Positions 8,978 through 17,817 of a DNA stretch of 64,000 bases are shown here, piece by piece. The notes beneath the pieces were generated by a model. That model was not told the DNA's origin. It worked only from the letters and a program-made list of their open reading frames with translations, and made no database searches. This DNA is from CAYLJJ01 sp964384025 (lineage in GTDB: Bacteria > Myxococcota_A > Bradymonadia > UBA7976 > UBA1532): NCBI GenBank assembly GCA_964384025.1, contig CAYLJJ010000022.1, forward strand, positions 6,140 to 70,139, written 5' to 3'. Position 1 is the first letter of the stretch. Each line of letters opens with the position of its first letter. Both the position numbers and the translations under genes were made by a program.

Positions 8978-10366
8978 ATGCGCGCCTTGCTCCTCTCTCT
9001 GCTCCTCCCTCTCAGCGCTTACGCGACTCATGGAATGAACCCTCTGGCCTCCAGCGCTCGCTCTGGGGGGATGGGGGGAGTCGATCTGGCCCTCGCTTGG
9101 AACACTCAGGCGATGAACAGCAACCCGGCGGGGATCACCCGCTTGGGCTATCGTCTGGACTTCAGCACCGCTTTCCTCATGCCCAAGCTGACCCTGAGCG
9201 ACAAGGTGATCATGGGTCCAGAGCAGATCCAAGATCTCAACTCGGATGCGGAGGGAGAGTCTCTAACCTTCCCGATAATGAGCATGGGCTTTGTCGCGCC
9301 CGTCTGGAAAAATCTGCACCTGGGTTTGGGCTTTGCGGTTCAGGGAGGGATGGGCTCCGATTTCCAGGGGCTCAGCACCATGACCGACCCAAACCCCATG
9401 GAGCCGATGGGTGCTACAGATCAGCCTCAGCCCTCCACCTATGGTCTCCAGAGTGAGGTGGCCTATATGAAGCTTACTCCCACCCTGGCTTACCGCTTTA
9501 AAAATCTGGGTGGGATGGATCTCTCGCTGGGTATGGCGGGAAATATTGGATTCGCCACGATGTCCTTTATGCATGATGGCTTCGCCTTCCCTGAGATGGA
9601 TGGGGATCATGTTTACGCTCAACATAAAGTCGACTATGAATCAGATATGGCTCTGGGCTATGCCCTCAGGATGGGGATCTTGGCAGAGTGGTTTGGTGGA
9701 GACCTCTCAGCAGGCATCAGCTATCAGACGGAGGCCACGCTGCCCTTTAAAGGTTCTACGACTTTAGACAGCCAGCTTGAATATGACGCTGAGATTGAGT
9801 TTGGTTGGCCCCAAGAGCTAGGCATTGGTCTGGCCGGTCGTCCCCTACGAAATCTCACCCTGGCGGCAGACATCAAGTGGGTCAACTGGTCCAGCACCAT
9901 GGATGAGATGCTCCTCAAGAACAGCATCAAAGATGAAGCTCAATTGGCCCAGATGCCTGAGCAGATGAAGGCCTCAATGAAGGCGATGGATATGCCCTTC
10001 AAGCTTGGCTGGAGCGATCAATGGGTCCTCAATTTGGGTACTGAGTATATCATCAAGGAGTATCTCAAGGCGCGTATGGGCTACAGTTGGGGACAGAACC
10101 CGGTCGATGGCGCAGGCATCAACCCTCTCTTCCCAGCAGTAACTCAACACCACATCACCTTTGGGCTGGGTAGCCAGTTTGGACCCCTGGAGATCGATCT
10201 TGCCTTGGAGGTTGTCCCTCAAAACAGCGTGGTCAGCGACGCCAATAACCAGATGAGCCATGAGCCGATGCCCGCTGGGATGCCAGAGGGGGCAGGCAAC
10301 GGCTATGAGCTTGAGGCGGGGATGTCTCAGCTCAGCGCTCATATGGCCATGGGCTATAAATTCTGA
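8978..10366 (+). CDS. FadL/OMPP1/TodX-family outer-membrane transporter of hydrophobic compounds
   Basis: A predicted 462-residue outer-membrane barrel for uptake of long-chain fatty acids or other hydrophobic molecules. ATG 8978 follows TAGGAAGG and begins a signal peptide cleaved after AYA. The mature N-terminus (THGMNPLASSARSGGMGG, then NSNPAGI) is the hatch-domain signature of the FadL family. Many alternating-hydrophobic strands follow, and the C-terminus ends in aromatic Phe (MAMGYKF), as barrel proteins do. The upstream extension of the frame to 8843 is not used. Its stop overlaps the start of the thioredoxin-like gene (TGATG), so the two are translationally coupled. Confidence 0.85.
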   Translation: MRALLLSLLLPLSAYATHGMNPLASSARSGGMGGVDLALAWNTQAMNSNPAGITRLGYRLDFSTAFLMPKLTLSDKVIMGPEQIQDLNSDAEGESLTFPIMSMGFVAPVWKNLHLGLGFAVQGGMGSDFQGLSTMTDPNPMEPMGATDQPQPSTYGLQSEVAYMKLTPTLAYRFKNLGGMDLSLGMAGNIGFATMSFMHDGFAFPEMDGDHVYAQHKVDYESDMALGYALRMGILAEWFGGDLSAGISYQTEATLPFKGSTTLDSQLEYDAEIEFGWPQELGIGLAGRPLRNLTLAADIKWVNWSSTMDEMLLKNSIKDEAQLAQMPEQMKASMKAMDMPFKLGWSDQWVLNLGTEYIIKEYLKARMGYSWGQNPVDGAGINPLFPAVTQHHITFGLGSQFGPLEIDLALEVVPQNSVVSDANNQMSHEPMPAGMPEGAGNGYELEAGMSQLSAHMAMGYKF

Positions 10367-10692
10367 TGGAACGGTTTGAGGAGGTCCACTCAGAGGCGGA
10401 GTTAGAGCAGATCATCAAGGACTCAAAGATCTTGCTGCTCTACCACTCTGGAGCAAACTGCAACCTCTGTCGGAGCCTCAAGCCTAAGATCCTTCAACTC
10501 CTTGGAGCAGGGGTGCGGGGGGCCTATCTCGACGTTGAGGCTCACCCCAGCTTAGCCGCTCAGCGCCTCATCCTGAGCATCCCCACGATCTTACTCTTCG
10601 CCGAAGGGCGGGAGTGGCGCCGCTATGGTCGCCACCTCTCTATCCTGGAGTTGGAGGCGGAGTTAGAGCGCTTAAAGAGGCTTCTGAGCTGA
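10366..10692 (+). CDS. Thioredoxin-fold protein with CNLC active site
   Basis: A 108-residue protein with the thioredoxin fold layout: strand ILLLYHSG, then a CxxC motif CNLC, the helix LKPKILQLL, a second strand AYLDVE, a cis-Pro loop SIPTILLF and the final strand/helix. There is no signal peptide, so it acts in the cytoplasm. The CNLC dipeptide differs from CGPC of housekeeping thioredoxin, so its partner is unknown. The start codon overlaps the fadL-like stop (TGATG), and the first bases of this gene form the end of that one, implying co-expression. Confidence 0.75.
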   Translation: MERFEEVHSEAELEQIIKDSKILLLYHSGANCNLCRSLKPKILQLLGAGVRGAYLDVEAHPSLAAQRLILSIPTILLFAEGREWRRYGRHLSILELEAELERLKRLLS

Positions 10693-11011
10693 GCTGGGAT
10701 ATCAACGGAGCCTGGAGTTGGTTCAGAAAAATGCGCTCTCTCAGATACTCTGAAGAAGCTCTTGACAAGCCCCAAAGAGATCAGATAGTTCAGGTCCTCA
10801 ATCAGCCACTGGTATGGTTTCTTTGGCTCTCAGAGGGGAAGTCGGTGCTTCCCAACATAAAGGTGGCTGCTCGCTTGTTTTCTTCTCGGAATGCCCCACT
10901 TACAATCGGTGCACACGTCATTTACCCTAATCTATCGAATCAATCCGCGCGGCGTTATCCCGAGAGCACGGCGATCGAGAATGGTCCCTCTTCATTTTGT
11001 TCCACGATTCC
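10693..11011. other. Leader region of the helicase gene
   Basis: About 320 bp without a supported gene; the + strand frame 10614-11015 overlaps the thioredoxin-like gene and has no protein character. It contains one good promoter candidate (10762-10789), which would leave a ~210-nt untranslated leader. Long leaders are common for cold-induced DEAD-box helicase mRNAs. Confidence 0.45.
10762..10789 (+). promoter_or_regulatory. Candidate sigma-70 promoter for the helicase gene
   Basis: TTGACA at 10762-10767 is separated by 16 bp from GATAGT at 10784-10789 (4 of 6 matches to TATAAT). It points towards the helicase start at 11012. Confidence 0.4.
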
Positions 11012-12694
11012 ATGAACCCATCTAATCCTCAAAGACAACGCAAACCTCGTCCCATCAAGGGCGAGCAAAGTTCTCTCCCCGAGATCGAGCGCTTTGAACA
11101 GCTCGATCTTATAGAAGCGCTCCAACGCGCGGTGCGTGAAGAGGGCTACACCCGCCCAACGCCCATCCAAGGCCGCAGCATTCCTCATGTACTTCAGGGT
11201 CGAGATCTCCTCGGTGTCGCTCAGACTGGGACCGGAAAAACAGCAGCCTTCTCGCTGCCTGTCCTTCAAGGTCTCAAGGAGCGCGCTCAACGACGCAAAG
11301 CTCGTTGCGCACGGAGCCTGATCCTCACCCCAACGCGAGAGCTGGCCATCCAGGTCGCTGAGAGCTTTAAAACCTACGGTCGCTTCCTTAAGCTGAGCAC
11401 TGTAGTGATCTTCGGCGGGGTGGGACAAAACCCACAGGTTCAAGCGATGCGTCCTGGCTGTGATGTGCTCGTCGCTACTCCTGGACGCCTATTAGATCTG
11501 ATGAACCAAGGGCATATTCGCCTCGATCAGGTCGAAGTTTTCATCCTCGATGAAGCTGATCGTATGCTCGACATGGGCTTTATCCATGATGTGCGCAAGG
11601 TGCTCACCGTCTTGCCGCGCGAACGTCAATCCCTGTTTTTCTCGGCGACGATGCCTAAGGCTGTTGCCAACCTCGCGCGCCAGATTCTACGAAATCCACT
11701 GCGAGTCGATGTTGATCCAGAGCGACCCACGGTAGAGGCGATTGAGCAGGGCATCATCTTTGCCGAGAAGGCGGAGAAGAGACATATTTTACGTCGGCTG
11801 CTGACCACCAACACCAATATCAAGCGGGCCTTGGTCTTTACACGCACCAAGCACGGCGCCAACCGGGTCGTAAAACAGCTCGGCGACGCCGTGATCGCTG
11901 AGGCGATCCACGGCAACAAGTCCCAGAGCGCACGTCAGCGAGCCCTGGGCAACTTTAAGACCGGTCAGACTCGAGTGTTGGTGGCGACAGATATCGCTGC
12001 TCGTGGCATCGATGTTGAGGGCGTTACTCACGTCTTCAATTATGATCTGCCCAATGAGCCAGAGAGTTATGTCCATCGCATCGGCCGCACCGCGCGTGCG
12101 GGCGCAAGCGGGCATGCGATCTCTCTGTGTCAGCCTGATGAACGGCCCTATCTCAAGGCGATCGAGCGTCTCATCTCGCGTCGCATCCCCAAGATTTCTG
12201 AGGAGAGTCTGTTGCAAACGCAACCCTTCTCCTCTCCCCAAAGCGAGCGCATCATTCTGCCTCGCATCCCCAAGATTTCTGAGGAGAGTGTGCTGCAGGT
12301 GCAGCCGCTCACCTCTCCCCTGAGCCCGAGCCAAGAGCTTCGGGCCACAGTGAAGCGGCGTCTGAAAGAACGACGTCAAGTTCGGAGTAATAAAATGTCC
12401 AAGAAGCTCTTTGTAGGCGGCCTCGCATGGGCGACTGATGACAATGGCCTTCACACCGCCTTTGAGCAGTTCGGTGAGGTTATTGACGCCAAAGTGATCA
12501 CCGACCGTGAGACCGGTCGCTCCCGTGGCTTCGGCTTTGTCACCTTTGAGGATGATGCTGATGCAGATCGCGCAATTGAGGAGATGAACGGCAGTCAGCT
12601 CGACGGCCGCAGCCTCAATGTGAATGAAGCTCGCGACCGTGGCCCTCGTGGCGGCGGTGGCGGTGGCGGTGGTCGTGGTGGCCGTCGCTGGTAG
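11012..12694 (+). CDS. DEAD-box RNA helicase with a C-terminal RRM and Gly-rich tail
   Basis: An ATP-dependent RNA helicase of about 560 residues. All core motifs are present: TRPTPIQ (Q motif), AQTGTGKT, PTRELA, DEAD, SAT, ARGID and HRIGRTARAG. A low-complexity linker with two copies of RIPKISEES follows. From residue ~462 there is a complete RRM with RNP2 (KLFVGGL) and RNP1 (RGFGFVTF), ending in a Gly/Arg tail. Such RRMs normally occur in bacteria as separate ~90-residue proteins, and here an in-frame ATG 12395 with GGAG 8 bases upstream precedes the domain, so a free RRM protein may also be made. ATG 11012 lacks a clear ribosome-binding site; an in-frame TTG at 10997 is the alternative start. 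Probable role: RNA unwinding in ribosome assembly or cold adaptation. Confidence 0.9.
   Translation: MNPSNPQRQRKPRPIKGEQSSLPEIERFEQLDLIEALQRAVREEGYTRPTPIQGRSIPHVLQGRDLLGVAQTGTGKTAAFSLPVLQGLKERAQRRKARCARSLILTPTRELAIQVAESFKTYGRFLKLSTVVIFGGVGQNPQVQAMRPGCDVLVATPGRLLDLMNQGHIRLDQVEVFILDEADRMLDMGFIHDVRKVLTVLPRERQSLFFSATMPKAVANLARQILRNPLRVDVDPERPTVEAIEQGIIFAEKAEKRHILRRLLTTNTNIKRALVFTRTKHGANRVVKQLGDAVIAEAIHGNKSQSARQRALGNFKTGQTRVLVATDIAARGIDVEGVTHVFNYDLPNEPESYVHRIGRTARAGASGHAISLCQPDERPYLKAIERLISRRIPKISEESLLQTQPFSSPQSERIILPRIPKISEESVLQVQPLTSPLSPSQELRATVKRRLKERRQVRSNKMSKKLFVGGLAWATDDNGLHTAFEQFGEVIDAKVITDRETGRSRGFGFVTFEDDADADRAIEEMNGSQLDGRSLNVNEARDRGPRGGGGGGGGRGGRRW
12182..12343 (+). repeat. Two tandem 81-bp units in the helicase linker
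   Basis: Units begin at 12182 and 12263. The first 27 bases are identical in both, and the encoded motif RIPKISEES(L/V)LQxQP recurs with a 27-residue period. This is an in-frame duplication in the linker between the helicase core and the RRM. Confidence 0.8.
12395..12694 (+). other. Possible internally initiated RRM protein
   Basis: ATG 12395 is preceded by GGAG at 12384-12387 and a 7-base AT-rich spacer containing TAATAA out of frame. The product would be a 99-residue RRM plus Gly/Arg tail, the same size as free-standing bacterial RNA-binding proteins. The frame is continuous with the helicase, so both fused and free forms are possible. Confidence 0.45.
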
Positions 12695-12742
12695 CGCCTG
12701 CCCCGATAAGCTCCTTCCTCCCCGAGGCGCCCTGAGAGCCCC

Positions 12743-13840
12743 TCAACCCATCCCATAAAAGCGCTTGAGAAAGGCGGGGTTCTTTGCAGCCCAGAGCCGA
12801 GTCGCGGCGCGATCAGCCTCCTGAATACAAAGCTTCTCATAGAAGCAGTTGAAGTCACTGGCGCGATTGATCAAACCGGTGCTGGCGTAGTTGACGCAAC
12901 CACACCAATTCATGCAGCGTTCCTTAAGACTGCAACGCGCACACTCTGGATCATCATTGCCCCGCTGCTGAAGAAACTGGAGACGTACAAGTTCATCAAA
13001 GCCTGTCTCCACATGACCCATCGCCATCTCCCCGGTATCATCGCCTACAAGACGCTCACAGGGATAGAGTCGCCCAGAAGGAGCTACTGCAACCTCATCA
13101 GCACCAAATTGGCACTGATCTCCGCAAGCATAACCCCCCTTCAGACGAGTGATGATCTTGCTCTGGATAAAGTCTAGATAGAAGGGCTCATCGTCTAGAT
13201 AACGCTCTACAAAGAAGTCAGCCACCTCTCGCATCGCTCGACTCAGCAGAGCTTGGCTCTCAGGGGGCCAATCAACATAGAGGTTGGGGTTAAAGCTGAT
13301 AAAGCGCGCTCCCTCTCTAAAGAGAAAGCGAAGGCCCTCAGCGACATAGGCGGCATTCTCCGGTGTGAGAACCATGATCACCTCCACCCGACTGATCGTG
13401 GGGAGGGCGATATGAAGTCCAGCGAGGGTCGCCTCAAAGGAGGAGCTGCCATCAGCCATGAGACGACCTAGATCCTGGCTGCGACGATCTCCATCCAGGC
13501 TGAGGCCGATCTCAAACTTCTCTTGAGCGAGCCAGCGCGCTCGCTCCTCGTTGAGCAATATCCCACTGGTGGTCAGGGTGAAGCGCAGGCGCGCTCCACT
13601 CTTCGCGGTTCGAATCTTGGTTGCCTCGACAACACCTTGGAGCAGAGGCCACTCAAGCAGTGGCTCACCTCCAAAGAAGGAGATATCCAGCAACTCAGGT
13701 TTCGAAGCGAGGGCCAACTCAACCCCCGCCATCGCGGTCTCAAAGCTCATCGCCTTGGAGATCTTCTTTCCCGCATAGCAATAGTGGCAGGAGAGAGGGC
13801 AGGCGTGGCTGAGGTTAAGGGTCAGGGCAAAGCGTTTCAT
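12743..13840 (-). CDS. Radical SAM/SPASM-domain maturase
   Basis: A 365-residue enzyme with the radical SAM cluster motif CPLSCHYC at the N-terminus, the FFGGEPLLEW glycine motif, and a C-terminal SPASM domain carrying auxiliary Fe-S cysteines (YACGDQCQFG, YPCERL, ECARCSLKERCMNWCGC). This layout is that of anaerobic sulfatase maturases and of enzymes that crosslink or modify ribosomal peptides. No sulfatase lies near. It is the last gene of a tight - strand cluster, 34 bp after the proline-rich lipoprotein gene, which is its most likely substrate (inference). The cluster also has an AAA/TPR ATPase and an SGNH hydrolase. The enzyme acts in the cytoplasm before export of any substrate. Confidence 0.88.
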   Translation of the reverse strand: MKRFALTLNLSHACPLSCHYCYAGKKISKAMSFETAMAGVELALASKPELLDISFFGGEPLLEWPLLQGVVEATKIRTAKSGARLRFTLTTSGILLNEERARWLAQEKFEIGLSLDGDRRSQDLGRLMADGSSSFEATLAGLHIALPTISRVEVIMVLTPENAAYVAEGLRFLFREGARFISFNPNLYVDWPPESQALLSRAMREVADFFVERYLDDEPFYLDFIQSKIITRLKGGYACGDQCQFGADEVAVAPSGRLYPCERLVGDDTGEMAMGHVETGFDELVRLQFLQQRGNDDPECARCSLKERCMNWCGCVNYASTGLINRASDFNCFYEKLCIQEADRAATRLWAAKNPAFLKRFYGMG

Positions 13841-13874
13841 GCTTGACCCTCTCTCAAGAACGCTGTGTCTCTAT

Positions 13875-14537
13875 TCACTTCTTGAGTTGGGGAGGGAGCG
13901 TGATTTTGCGGCGACCCCGTACAGGCCGAGGGGGAGGCAGCTTCTCCTTCAAGGCTGGGAAGGGAGCGGGTGGCTTGGGGATCCCAGCATCTGGAGCTGG
14001 AGGCGGTGGCGGCTTCGAGGGGGCGATGATCCCAGGCAAGGGGGGATGAGGCTCAGGAACTGGAGGCTTGGGCGCTGGACGCTTCCCCCCCTTTCTGATC
14101 GGATGCTTTGGAGGCTTGGTTGGCGCTGAGGAGGGCTGTTGAGGGATGCGTGGCGCTCCTGGAGGAGGTAGAGGCGCGGGAGCTTCACCCCCCAGCGGAC
14201 ATGGAATCTCGGCTGGTGCAACATCACCTCCCAGCTGACGAGGAGGCTCTACTGGAGCGATCTTACCTCCGAGAGGCTGGCCTGGCTCTCCAGGTAGAGG
14301 CCGGGGAGGAGGGTTCTTGGGGAAGGGATTTGGCTTTTCAGCCCCAGCGTCAGCGGGCTTTGGAGGCATAGGCTTCCCCGCCAGATGAGGCTCCGCTTCA
14401 GCTTGGCAACCCAGGCTGCCTGCCGCCAGGGTGATCCCACCCAGGCCCATCAACTTGAGGAGCCCTCGGCGCTCTCGCTGGAAGCTCTCTAGGTCTGGAT
14501 AATCGGGTGAGGGAGATTTTGGGACAAAGCGTGGCAT
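13875..14537 (-). CDS. Proline-rich protein with Tat-like lipoprotein signal; candidate maturase substrate
   Basis: A 220-residue protein; GAGGAG lies just before ATG 14537. Residues ~22-45 read ERRGLLKLMGLGG...GSLGC, a twin-Arg motif, hydrophobic stretch and lipobox-like Cys, so it looks like a Tat-exported lipoprotein. The rest is about one third Pro, with three 13-residue units (QPLGGK, RQLGGD, CPLGGE) and a basic Pro-rich tail (RGRRKITLPPQLKK). There is only one Cys in the mature region. A stretched, PPII-type rod anchored at a membrane is likely. Tat export suits proteins that are folded or modified in the cytoplasm, which fits modification by the neighbouring radical SAM enzyme. I do not recognise the family. 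Confidence 0.7.
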   Translation of the reverse strand: MPRFVPKSPSPDYPDLESFQRERRGLLKLMGLGGITLAAGSLGCQAEAEPHLAGKPMPPKPADAGAEKPNPFPKNPPPRPLPGEPGQPLGGKIAPVEPPRQLGGDVAPAEIPCPLGGEAPAPLPPPGAPRIPQQPSSAPTKPPKHPIRKGGKRPAPKPPVPEPHPPLPGIIAPSKPPPPPAPDAGIPKPPAPFPALKEKLPPPRPVRGRRKITLPPQLKK

Positions 14538-14551
14538 TTAACTCCTCTCTC

Positions 14552-17500
14552 TCAGGAAGCCTCCTTGCTTCCCACATTTTGGATAATCTCTCGATGTACA
14601 AAGATATTGGTCAGAAAGCCTCGTTCGTAGCCAGAGCCTCGGATCCCTTTGAGTTGCTGTTCAAGCTCATTCCAAGCGGAGAGCAGCGCTTTGTCTGCAC
14701 CCGCCTCATCTCCAGAAGCTTGCAGGAAGTGGAAACGGGCCATCTCTACTTTGTGGCGTAGACGCTCCAGGCGATGATCTCGCTGCAGTACGCCGTGGTA
14801 GATCTCATCTAGATCCTTCATTTGCTGTCGAGCATCACGCAGCCGTCCTAAGCTGACTAGACCTCTGACCTGAATCACTAGGGCGTGGATCAGGCCTGAA
14901 TGGTGTGCGATCTCCGTAGCACGATCCGCCGCATCGCTGGCATAGCGCAGCCCGCCCAAAACCAACTTCTCAGCGGGAGCAAAGAGCGTAAAGTTCATCG
15001 CCAAAGCCACCAAAGCGTCTATATAGGCGGGCGTCTGAGCGGCTCGATGACCCAGCTTCTTGATGCACTGAGCCAAAACTGCCATCGCATCATCAAACTG
15101 TCCTCGATGAACAAGGATACTGCCATGCTCGATAATCGCCTCAATATAGGGCAGTAGATCTCTCTCTTGGTTGAGGAGGCGCTGCACTTGAGAGAAGTGG
15201 CGATCTGCCTCATCAAAATCCCCGATCATCGCGTGAAGTCGCCCCTTGTCCAGGAGGATACGCCCCTTCGCTTGAGGATCCTCGGCATCCTGGAGAAGCT
15301 CCTCAGCACGGCGAAGCAATCGAATGGAGTCCAGAAGACGCCCACTGGACTTAAAGAACTCAGCGAGTACTCGAACGCTCAGCGCTTCTCCCCAGAGATC
15401 ACCCATCTCGCGATGAAGGCGCCAGGCCTCAAAGAGCGCGTGCAGAGCCTCTTTACTCTGTCCTTCAGCAGCGGCAAAGAGCCCTTGAGCAAAGAGGAAG
15501 CGTCTGTAAAGCTCCAGAGGCATCTCCTCTCCTGCCTCGTTTAAAGCCTCAGCGAGGATCTGTTGCCCCTTCTCTCGCTCTCCTTTCTGCCAGCAGTTGA
15601 GCGCCAGAGCCAGCCGAATGCGCGATTTCAGAGGGCATTTATCTTCTGCCAAGAGTGGATTCAGTCGCTCTTCTGCCTCCTCTGAGTGGCCCTCCAGGAG
15701 CGCTAAGATCCCCAGCCTGCGCTGAATATCAGGCTCAGGACCACAGAGTTTCTGTAGGCGCTTAAGGTCTTGACCCTGAAGATCTGGGCGGCCCATACGA
15801 GCATAGATGCTCTCTCTTCGCTCCAGGAGAGAGCGGGCGTAGTGCTTGTGTTCTTCGCCTGAGAGCTTCTTGAGGAGACCCAGAGCGTGACTGCTCAACT
15901 CCAAGGCGGCGTTGAGAGCCTGGGCAGAGAGGGCTCGATCGATACTCTCTAGAAGCTTCTTTAAGGCCTGTGTGGCTCTCCCCGCGAAGGCCAAATGTCC
16001 CGCCGCCAAAGAGGGAAAGTTACACACCCCAGGGAGGCGCTGAAGCACCTCTGCGGCGTCTTCATGGATGGAGCGCCGTCGCTCAGGGCTCATCTGTCGA
16101 TAGATCTCATCCCGAACCAAGGCATGCCTGGAGAGGGCAGTGATGCTCTGAGGAGCTTGAGACCAATCCAGGAGCCCCGCTGCACGGAGACGCCCCAGCG
16201 CCGCCATCAACGCCTCAGGAAAGATGCTTCTCTGCCGAGCGACCTCCTCTAGAATGGAGCCTCCTGTGCTGTCTTCGATGACGGAGATGATCTCAATGAG
16301 CTGTGAGGCGATGGGATCGAGATGGCGGCGACGACGCTCGACAATGTTGCCCAGGTCTCCAACCACCCCTTCAGGGAGCGCATTGATCTCCAACCAGCTG
16401 TTTTGGATCCGGCCGATGATCCCATCCTCTACCAACTGCCGGATCGCTTCGTAGAGCAGCAGAGGAGAGCCTTGGGCCCCTGCATTGAGACGCAGCCGGG
16501 TCTGATCTTGTAGCTCATTGGGTTGTAACAGAGCATCGATGATGCTCTCCCCCTCTTTCATCTCATGAGCGCGCAGCTCCACCTCTGTAAACTCTGGCAT
16601 CCGCGCCAAATTAGAGGGCAGGGAGAAGCGCCCATCATAGCTGAGGAGGATCATCATCGGAGCAGGGGGCTGAATATGCCTGAGGAGGTAATACAGCAGC
16701 TCCCAAGAACTGTTATCCATCCCCGAGACATCTTCTAGAACCAAAAAGAGCGGGATACCTGTGCGGGTGCGGGACTGAAGCGCCAGGCCCTTAAAGAGGG
16801 CGATGAGGCTACGACGCTTCCAGATCCCGATCGTCCGAGGGGGCAGCTCATTGAGATCGATCTCTTCACCGATAAAGTGCAGCAGGAAGGGCTCCGCACG
16901 ATTGAGGGTCTCTACATCGATGGAGGTCTGTAGTGAAGAGGTCTCCACCAGCTCCTTGAGCCCCTTGCGGACACGCTCAGGGTTGTCACTCATCCCTGGG
17001 AGAGCTCCAAAGGCGTCACGAACCAAGGCTGCGATGGGCCAGGAGGGCAGGTTAAAGAGACGAGGTGCTTTGGCGAAGAGCACCGCTGGAGAGCGACCCA
17101 GTCGCTTCTCTACCCGCTCCAGGAAAGCCGCGATGAGGGTAGACTTGCCGATCCCATCCTGGCCCTTGATCCCCACGAGCTGCTGTGCTTCATGAGCGGC
17201 GACTTTACGGAGCGCTCCCCAGAGCCGACGCAGCTCCTCTGTACGGCCTACAGGATCCACCCGCCCCAGCTGTTGTACTAGGGGAGAGGGATCACTGGGG
17301 AGGCGACCTTCGATATGCTGAGCAGGTTGGGAATGAGGAGGGGGAACGCTGGCGAAGCGCTCTTGATCCCAACGAGAATAGCGCTGTTGGATGCGATCTG
17401 AAAAGACACAGAGGACCTCTTTTTGGCTCGCATGGTAGGCCCGTAAAGCATTTAAAAAGCCCTCTGTTGTAGAGAACAGCTTCTGCCCTCGGAAGCTCAG

Positions 17501-17776
17501 CAGCTCCTCCAAGCCAAGGAAGATGCGTAGGAGGGAGGAGAAGTAGAAGCGATCTCTAGGCCAGAGGCTCTCGATGGCCTGATAGGCTGAGTCCAGGTGC
17601 GAGAGATCCCGCCCTTCAAGAAAATCCCCAAAATGTTGGATGGCTTCATAAAGAGCGCGGTGCAGGCGCGTCGGATCACACTCTCGAAAAATCGCATCCG
17701 CCTCGCGAAGAGCAGGGAGGAGATCCTCCACCAGCTCATCGATATGCTCCTCACAGTACTTAACTAAATGCTCCAC
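14552..17776 (-). CDS. Large AAA/STAND-like ATPase with TPR C-terminus
   Basis: A 1074-residue cytoplasmic protein. The N-terminal ~190 residues are helical and of unknown family. An ATPase module follows with VGRTEELRRL, Walker A GQDGIGKST and Walker B FLVLEDV, as in the predicted ATPases linked to Myxococcota kinases and transcription regulators. From about residue 600 to the end there are TPR-like helical pairs (LALALNCWQKGEREKG, HALFEAWRLHREMGD). No DNA-binding or kinase domain is visible, so it is probably a scaffold or signal-sensing switch. It starts with GTG and ends 14 bp before the proline-rich lipoprotein gene, so the two are co-transcribed. Confidence 0.75.
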   Translation of the reverse strand: MEHLVKYCEEHIDELVEDLLPALREADAIFRECDPTRLHRALYEAIQHFGDFLEGRDLSHLDSAYQAIESLWPRDRFYFSSLLRIFLGLEELLSFRGQKLFSTTEGFLNALRAYHASQKEVLCVFSDRIQQRYSRWDQERFASVPPPHSQPAQHIEGRLPSDPSPLVQQLGRVDPVGRTEELRRLWGALRKVAAHEAQQLVGIKGQDGIGKSTLIAAFLERVEKRLGRSPAVLFAKAPRLFNLPSWPIAALVRDAFGALPGMSDNPERVRKGLKELVETSSLQTSIDVETLNRAEPFLLHFIGEEIDLNELPPRTIGIWKRRSLIALFKGLALQSRTRTGIPLFLVLEDVSGMDNSSWELLYYLLRHIQPPAPMMILLSYDGRFSLPSNLARMPEFTEVELRAHEMKEGESIIDALLQPNELQDQTRLRLNAGAQGSPLLLYEAIRQLVEDGIIGRIQNSWLEINALPEGVVGDLGNIVERRRRHLDPIASQLIEIISVIEDSTGGSILEEVARQRSIFPEALMAALGRLRAAGLLDWSQAPQSITALSRHALVRDEIYRQMSPERRRSIHEDAAEVLQRLPGVCNFPSLAAGHLAFAGRATQALKKLLESIDRALSAQALNAALELSSHALGLLKKLSGEEHKHYARSLLERRESIYARMGRPDLQGQDLKRLQKLCGPEPDIQRRLGILALLEGHSEEAEERLNPLLAEDKCPLKSRIRLALALNCWQKGEREKGQQILAEALNEAGEEMPLELYRRFLFAQGLFAAAEGQSKEALHALFEAWRLHREMGDLWGEALSVRVLAEFFKSSGRLLDSIRLLRRAEELLQDAEDPQAKGRILLDKGRLHAMIGDFDEADRHFSQVQRLLNQERDLLPYIEAIIEHGSILVHRGQFDDAMAVLAQCIKKLGHRAAQTPAYIDALVALAMNFTLFAPAEKLVLGGLRYASDAADRATEIAHHSGLIHALVIQVRGLVSLGRLRDARQQMKDLDEIYHGVLQRDHRLERLRHKVEMARFHFLQASGDEAGADKALLSAWNELEQQLKGIRGSGYERGFLTNIFVHREIIQNVGSKEAS

Positions 17777-17817
17777 AGAGAAACTCTACAGTGAGTGTTG
17801 AAAGATTCCAAGGAAGC

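Noticed and set aside
10901..10906. TACAAT as -10 box of a second helicase promoter
   Set aside because: The nearest -35-like TTGTTT is 20 bp away, outside the usual spacing.
10614..11015. 133-codon + strand frame
   Set aside because: Overlaps the thioredoxin-like gene in another frame and lacks protein character.
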